In this document: positions 6,865 to 10,393 of the stretch, in pieces
Position numbering within the stretch: position 1 is the stretch's first letter
Layout of the letters: each line of letters begins with the position of its first letter
DNA from: Elusimicrobiota bacterium
Lineage (GTDB): Bacteria > Elusimicrobiota > Endomicrobiia > CG1-02-37-114 > JAHJSO01
Length of the DNA: 10,393 nt
Assembly: GCA_018830385.1 (NCBI GenBank)
Contig: JAHJSO010000042.1
Coordinates: forward strand, 1 to 10,393
Reading direction: 5' to 3'
Translations under genes and position numbers: made by a program
The notes under the pieces: generated by a model
What the model was told of the DNA's origin: nothing
Seen by the model: only the letters and a program-made list of their open reading frames with translations
Databases searched by the model: none

Positions 6865-6881
6865 TTTCCCGCAGGGGGAAA
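6865..6881 (-). other. Small hairpin between the GT-C gene and the priming transferase
   Basis: In the 74-bp gap between the two genes, TTTCCC (6881-6876) can pair with GGGAAA (6870-6865) around a 5-nt loop, giving a 6-bp stem just past the upstream stop codon. No run of U follows, so it is not an intrinsic terminator. It might stabilise or process the message, or mean nothing. Confidence 0.3.
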
Positions 6882-6887
6882 TCACCG

Positions 6888-8927
6888 TTACCCGGTCCTG
6901 TACAGGTAAACGTCATTTTTGTTAAATTCAACTTCAAGATTTTTTATGAGGTTTTCCCAGTTCTTTTTACCGCGCGGGGTAAAATTAAGAATGCCGTACG
7001 GAGCTAACCGCCCTGCTTCATTTTTGTTATACAGGAGGTGCGTAATTTTCGCACCCCTGATTTTTGCAAGCATATCAGCATGGTTTTTTGAATCGTTCGC
7101 AAGTTTGGCGAAGGGGTCGGGTGCATATACGTTCGTAGCGATGTAGTCCCTTTTGCAGTAAAACCCGCGTTGCTCGCCTATGAAATAAATTTTGTCATTT
7201 ACCGGGAGGTTCCTGTTAATGTAGTCAAAGGCGGGGTACGGGGAATATTTCAGTTTTTTTGCCAGGTATTCCCCCCGGGTTTCTATCCCCAGCGCCACCC
7301 AGAACGGGTCAATGATTTTCTGGATATTGAAATACAGGGAAAAATTTGAAACCAGCAATAAAACGACAAGGGAGTGGACGAATATTTTAATAAACGTCCC
7401 GCCCTCTTTCCGTATGGCGGAAATTGTGTACCCGGAAATCACCGCCAGTACAGGCAGTAAAGGATAGAGGAACCTCAGGACGGGTTTTGCAGAAAACCAC
7501 ACAATGAAATGCAGAAAGACATAACCTAACAGCAATAAGACCTCTTTCCTTTTTTCTTTCAGCAGCAGCACGGCGGGCACCGTCACAAAATATATGACCC
7601 AGCCGAAATCGCCAAGAACGTCAATCCCGCCGCCATATTTCTGGGGTGTTGAGATAATATTCCATGGCAGTTGGAATAATTCAAGCAGGATGTTGCTTTT
7701 AAATCCGTACTCTGTCAGGACTGCAAAATAATTTCTGGCGCTTACCTGCGGCCACGGGATATTTTTAAAACCGAGGACGTTGTATAAAAAAGGGAACACA
7801 GGATTGCCGACATTGATTATGTTCTTAATAGCCCACGGGAGAAAGAACATAACTGCGATGGAATTCATAACGAGTATCTTCTTAACTGATGCGAATGAAA
7901 GTTTTTTGTCTTTCAGCAGTATTATAAAGAGGATAACCGATATTGCGGCGGGGGTAATGACTCCCGTATATTTTGTACCCATGGCGAGCCCGGAAAAAGC
8001 GCCGGCAAGATATAAGAACCCGTCGGATCGGGATGCGGCGTAAATTGAAACGCTGAATACGGACATAAACGTAAAAAATGCAAGCCCGCCCTCAACGTAA
8101 CTGCTGCCCGCAAGCAGCATGAAAGACGTTGTGGTTGAAAGCAGCAGGGCAGAGACCAGCCCGGCAGCCGTCCCGTTAGCCATCCTGCCGGGCATTTCGT
8201 CAAGAGCCCCGCGGTTGAAGAAACGCCTGCAGAAACAGAAAACGGCGAGCAGCGAGAATATGCCGAAAGCAAAGGAGAAGAGGTTGGGCAACGTCTCCGT
8301 GCCGGTAAAAAGGGCGAGTGTATATAGCATCTCCATGTTTTGCGGAAAATGCGAGTAGATATTAAACAATGGGGAAAATATTTTGCCCTCCATTATGTAC
8401 ATTCCGGGCAGGGCAAGGTGATATACGAGCGAATCGTAATATGTCGGCGGGGCGAAACACGTCACGGCAACAAGCCCGGCGCTGATCAGGATAAAAAAAA
8501 GCACGGCGGCATGCAGGGCATCAATTTTCGGCATTTTTACTGCGGACAATTCCCTGAAAAGCGAAAGTATATCACGGTGCAAAAATGCAAACGCAGATAA
8601 AACCGCAACCCATATTATTGTTGTATGGTAAAGGCCGGCGACCCCCAGGATGAACATAACGGCGATGACTGCGCCGGTACCGGCGCCGAATTCAAAGATG
8701 TTCTTTTCAAGCGCGCTCGCGAACCGGATTTCTGTTTTCGCGCTTATAGCCCGTATAACCGCCCTCCCTGCTGCCATGCACAGCCCGACGAAAATAAGGA
8801 GCGCGGCAATGTCTTTCAGGATGATAGTAATGCCGGCCAGCGGGTAAGCGAGAAAATACCCAGCCGTAATCAGCACGGCAATCAAACAATAAAAAATCAG
8901 ATATGCTTTGGAGAAAATAGTTTGCAT
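6888..8927 (-). CDS. GT-C membrane glycosyltransferase, GT39/ArnT-like
   Basis: A 679-residue protein with roughly a dozen or more hydrophobic segments over residues 8-535 and a soluble C-terminal part (about 550-679). Such enzymes take a sugar from a polyprenyl-phosphate donor and transfer it on the outer side of the membrane. The loop [18 protein letters not shown] (160-177), with an acidic D165 and H170, is typical of the PMT/ArnT-like group. [12 protein letters not shown] (191-202), [11 protein letters not shown] (275-285), [10 protein letters not shown] (313-322) and RFLYPLLP (485-492) are also characteristic. The start at 8927 lies 31 bp inside the end of the GT2 gene and has only a weak ribosome site; the first membrane segment begins right after it, and the next Met is residue 51, so this start is preferred. 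Its GT2 neighbour is a natural source of the lipid-phosphate sugar donor. Acceptor and sugar are unknown. Confidence 0.85.
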   Translation of the reverse strand: MQTIFSKAYLIFYCLIAVLITAGYFLAYPLAGITIILKDIAALLIFVGLCMAAGRAVIRAISAKTEIRFASALEKNIFEFGAGTGAVIAVMFILGVAGLYHTTIIWVAVLSAFAFLHRDILSLFRELSAVKMPKIDALHAAVLFFILISAGLVAVTCFAPPTYYDSLVYHLALPGMYIMEGKIFSPLFNIYSHFPQNMEMLYTLALFTGTETLPNLFSFAFGIFSLLAVFCFCRRFFNRGALDEMPGRMANGTAAGLVSALLLSTTTSFMLLAGSSYVEGGLAFFTFMSVFSVSIYAASRSDGFLYLAGAFSGLAMGTKYTGVITPAAISVILFIILLKDKKLSFASVKKILVMNSIAVMFFLPWAIKNIINVGNPVFPFLYNVLGFKNIPWPQVSARNYFAVLTEYGFKSNILLELFQLPWNIISTPQKYGGGIDVLGDFGWVIYFVTVPAVLLLKEKRKEVLLLLGYVFLHFIVWFSAKPVLRFLYPLLPVLAVISGYTISAIRKEGGTFIKIFVHSLVVLLLVSNFSLYFNIQKIIDPFWVALGIETRGEYLAKKLKYSPYPAFDYINRNLPVNDKIYFIGEQRGFYCKRDYIATNVYAPDPFAKLANDSKNHADMLAKIRGAKITHLLYNKNEAGRLAPYGILNFTPRGKKNWENLIKNLEVEFNKNDVYLYRTG

Positions 8928-9637
8928 TTTATAATACCGCTTTTGTGGAACAGGTATTTCATTATTGTGAATAACGTTTCAACCCCGTATTTTGAACTCC
9001 GGATAAAATTTATTGACGACGCCTCTGCAAAATATTTTGCAGGCACAGGTACGTCCCCTATGCGGAACCCGAAATATGCCGCCTCTATCAGGAACTGCTG
9101 GTCAAATACGAAATCGTTAGAATTGTTTTCCCACGGTACCGTATCCAGCACCTTCCTTGAATAAGCCCTGAGCCCGGAGTGCCACTCACCCAGGTTTTGT
9201 CCTAAAATCAGGTTTTCAAGGATGGTAAGGAACCTGTTTGACAGGTATTTATACAGGGGCATGCCGTTGCTTATGGCTTCCTTCCTTGTCCTTATGCGGT
9301 TACCGAGGACGAAATCACATATATCCTCTTTAATGAAAGCGGTCATATGCGAGATTATCTTCGGGTCGTACTGGTAGTCGGGATGAATCATTACAATTAG
9401 GTCTGCTCCTGATTTAAGGGCCTCCCTGTAACAGGTCTTTTGGTTGGCGCCATAACCCATGTTCTTTTCGTGTGTGATTGTCCTCAGCCCGAGTTTTTTT
9501 GCAATCTCCACGGTCCCGTCAGTTGAGCAGTCGTCAACAAGCAGTATTTCATCCGCAGTGCCCGGGGGAATTTCCCGCAGGGTCATTTCAAGCGTCTTTT
9601 CGGCATTGTAGGCAGGCATCACTATTATTGTTTTCAT
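8897..9637 (-). CDS. GT2-family glycosyltransferase, polyprenyl-phosphate sugar synthase-like
   Basis: A 246-residue GT-A enzyme resembling DPM1-type synthases that put mannose or glucose on dolichyl/polyprenyl phosphate. Motifs seen are [12 protein letters not shown] (6-17), [13 protein letters not shown] (30-42) with D35 and D36, NMGYGANQK (59-67), the metal-binding region HPDYQYDP (85-92, D87), [10 protein letters not shown] (151-160) and [13 protein letters not shown] (174-186). There is no C-terminal membrane segment, so it is a soluble or peripheral enzyme. The ATG at 9637 forms an ATGA overlap with the preceding gene's stop and has AGGGGAG (9651-9645) 7 nt upstream. The downstream GT-C transferase overlaps it. 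That arrangement supports a donor-making role, though it could instead transfer sugar directly to the lipid-linked glycan. Confidence 0.88.
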   Translation of the reverse strand: MKTIIVMPAYNAEKTLEMTLREIPPGTADEILLVDDCSTDGTVEIAKKLGLRTITHEKNMGYGANQKTCYREALKSGADLIVMIHPDYQYDPKIISHMTAFIKEDICDFVLGNRIRTRKEAISNGMPLYKYLSNRFLTILENLILGQNLGEWHSGLRAYSRKVLDTVPWENNSNDFVFDQQFLIEAAYFGFRIGDVPVPAKYFAEASSINFIRSSKYGVETLFTIMKYLFHKSGIIKCKLFSPKHI

Positions 9638-10393
9638 ACGAGGGCTCCCCTGTAAATATTCTCCGTTTCCTTGACCATCTTTTCCATGTTAAAAAATTTC
9701 CTGACTTTTTCCCGGGCATTGTTTCCCATCTTTTTCGCTGCCTCAGTATTTTCAATAAGCCATATTATCTTCTCCGAAAGTTCTTTTGGGCTGGCCGGAC
9801 GGACTATTAACCCGTTGAGCCCGTCGTCAATAATCTCCCGGACGCCGCCAGTGTCCGTTGAAATTACAGGTCTGCCCTGTGACATCGCCTCAAGCAGGAC
9901 GTTCGGAGTGCCCTCCCACAGCGACGGCAGGACGAATATGTCGGACGATGAAATTATCCGGACGGACTCGTCAGCCGGCTGAAAGCCCGTGAATATCACT
10001 TTATCTAGTATTTTCATTTTGAGCGCCTGCGCTTCAAGTTGTCTTTTCTGCGGCCCGTCACCGGTTATGACGAACAAGACGTTCTTGAATTTTGAAAGTA
10101 CGGAGGGGATTGCAGAAATAAAATGTTCCATCCCCTTCTGTTCGTGCAGGCGGCCGGCCGTGCAGACCATAATGTCTCCGTCCGCAATTCCCAATTGCGA
10201 CCTCACTGCTTCCCTTGCGCCGGGTTGCTGCACCGTTTGCTCAACTCCGTTATACAGGACAACGAGTTTGTCGGCCGGCATCCCCCCTTTGACGAGGAAA
10301 GATTTGAGCGCCATTGAGTTCACTATGATTTTTCTGCACATGCCCGACGTCAGCCGTTCAACCGGGGCCTGCCATCTTTTCTGTTTCTCCATC
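9634..10393 (-). CDS. GT4-family glycosyltransferase, N-terminal part outside window
   Basis: About 252 residues of a GT4 enzyme are visible, entering from the right edge in an open frame. The Met near 10392 is almost certainly internal, because the N-terminal acceptor domain of about 100-150 residues is missing. Counting from that Met, the end of the first domain ([14 protein letters not shown], 24-37, and YNGV at 47-50) is followed by the donor domain. That domain shows AGRLHEQKG (79-87), ITGDGPQK (109-116), [12 protein letters not shown] (150-161) and the EX7E pair E160 and E168 in [12 protein letters not shown], then [11 protein letters not shown] (178-188). It overlaps the GT2 gene by 4 bp, so the two are co-translated. 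It is a cytosolic nucleotide-sugar-dependent transferase; substrate unknown. Confidence 0.9.
   Translation of the reverse strand, partial: MEKQKRWQAPVERLTSGMCRKIIVNSMALKSFLVKGGMPADKLVVLYNGVEQTVQQPGAREAVRSQLGIADGDIMVCTAGRLHEQKGMEHFISAIPSVLSKFKNVLFVITGDGPQKRQLEAQALKMKILDKVIFTGFQPADESVRIISSSDIFVLPSLWEGTPNVLLEAMSQGRPVISTDTGGVREIIDDGLNGLIVRPASPKELSEKIIWLIENTEAAKKMGNNAREKVRKFFNMEKMVKETENIYRGALV
9638..9651 (-). promoter_or_regulatory. Ribosome binding site of the GT2 gene
   Basis: AGGGGAG at 9651-9645, inside the upstream GT4 reading frame, lies 7 nt before the ATG at 9637. It supports the ATGA-overlap start and suggests the GT2 enzyme is translated at a good level within the operon. Confidence 0.7.

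Noticed and set aside
6865..6881. Hairpin as a transcription terminator between the GT-C and PNPT genes
   Set aside because: No U-tract follows the stem, and the next gene begins 51 bp later with its own ribosome site, so it is kept only as a small structure.

Overview
The window is bacterial and essentially fully coding. Every gene I can support lies on the minus strand, so the region reads from high to low coordinates. Base composition looks close to balanced. Genes are tightly packed: two junctions are ATGA overlaps, one junction overlaps by 31 bp, and other gaps are mostly a few tens of bases. The mix is a large surface-glycan cluster, a short single-domain isocitrate dehydrogenase, and an ackA next to a yceD (DUF177) gene. 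This would fit an uncultured Gram-negative-type lineage such as Omnitrophota, Elusimicrobiota or a relative, but that placement is an impression and not a demonstrated result.

The right two thirds (about 10393 down to 3288) is a glycan-assembly operon, running in transcription order. First is the C-terminal part of a GT4 glycosyltransferase cut by the window edge. It overlaps by ATGA a GT2 transferase resembling dolichyl/polyprenyl-phosphate sugar synthases. Next is a 679-residue multispanning GT-C (GT39/ArnT-like) transferase, then a WecA/MraY-type polyprenyl-phosphate sugar-1-phosphate transferase. A second ATGA overlap leads to an FAD-dependent oxidoreductase resembling UDP-galactopyranose mutase and the amine-oxidase fold. 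The last gene is a complete GT4 glycosyltransferase. Together they look like a pathway that primes a lipid carrier, extends it with cytosolic transferases, and adds a sugar on the outer face from a polyprenyl-phosphate donor. The glycan itself cannot be read from the sequence.

A 100-bp gap (3188-3287) separates this cluster from a metabolic group. The gap holds two 20-bp imperfect direct repeats 32 bp apart, with a small palindrome between them. The group is isocitrate dehydrogenase (icd), nucleoside diphosphate kinase (ndk) and acetate kinase (ackA), all in one direction with short gaps.

At the left end a 123-bp gap (310-432) carries a near-ideal sigma70 promoter (TTGACA, 18 bp, TATAAT). 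Three tandem 17-bp repeats sit immediately upstream of it. The promoter drives yceD/DUF177, whose 3' end runs off the window. In many bacteria yceD is followed by rpmF and plsX, and the orientation here would allow that.

I see no tRNA, rRNA, mobile element, CRISPR array or convincing intrinsic terminator. No clearly new defence or mobile system is visible. The points most worth a second look are the two intergenic repeat arrangements, the coenzyme-site residues of the isocitrate dehydrogenase, and the glycan cluster.
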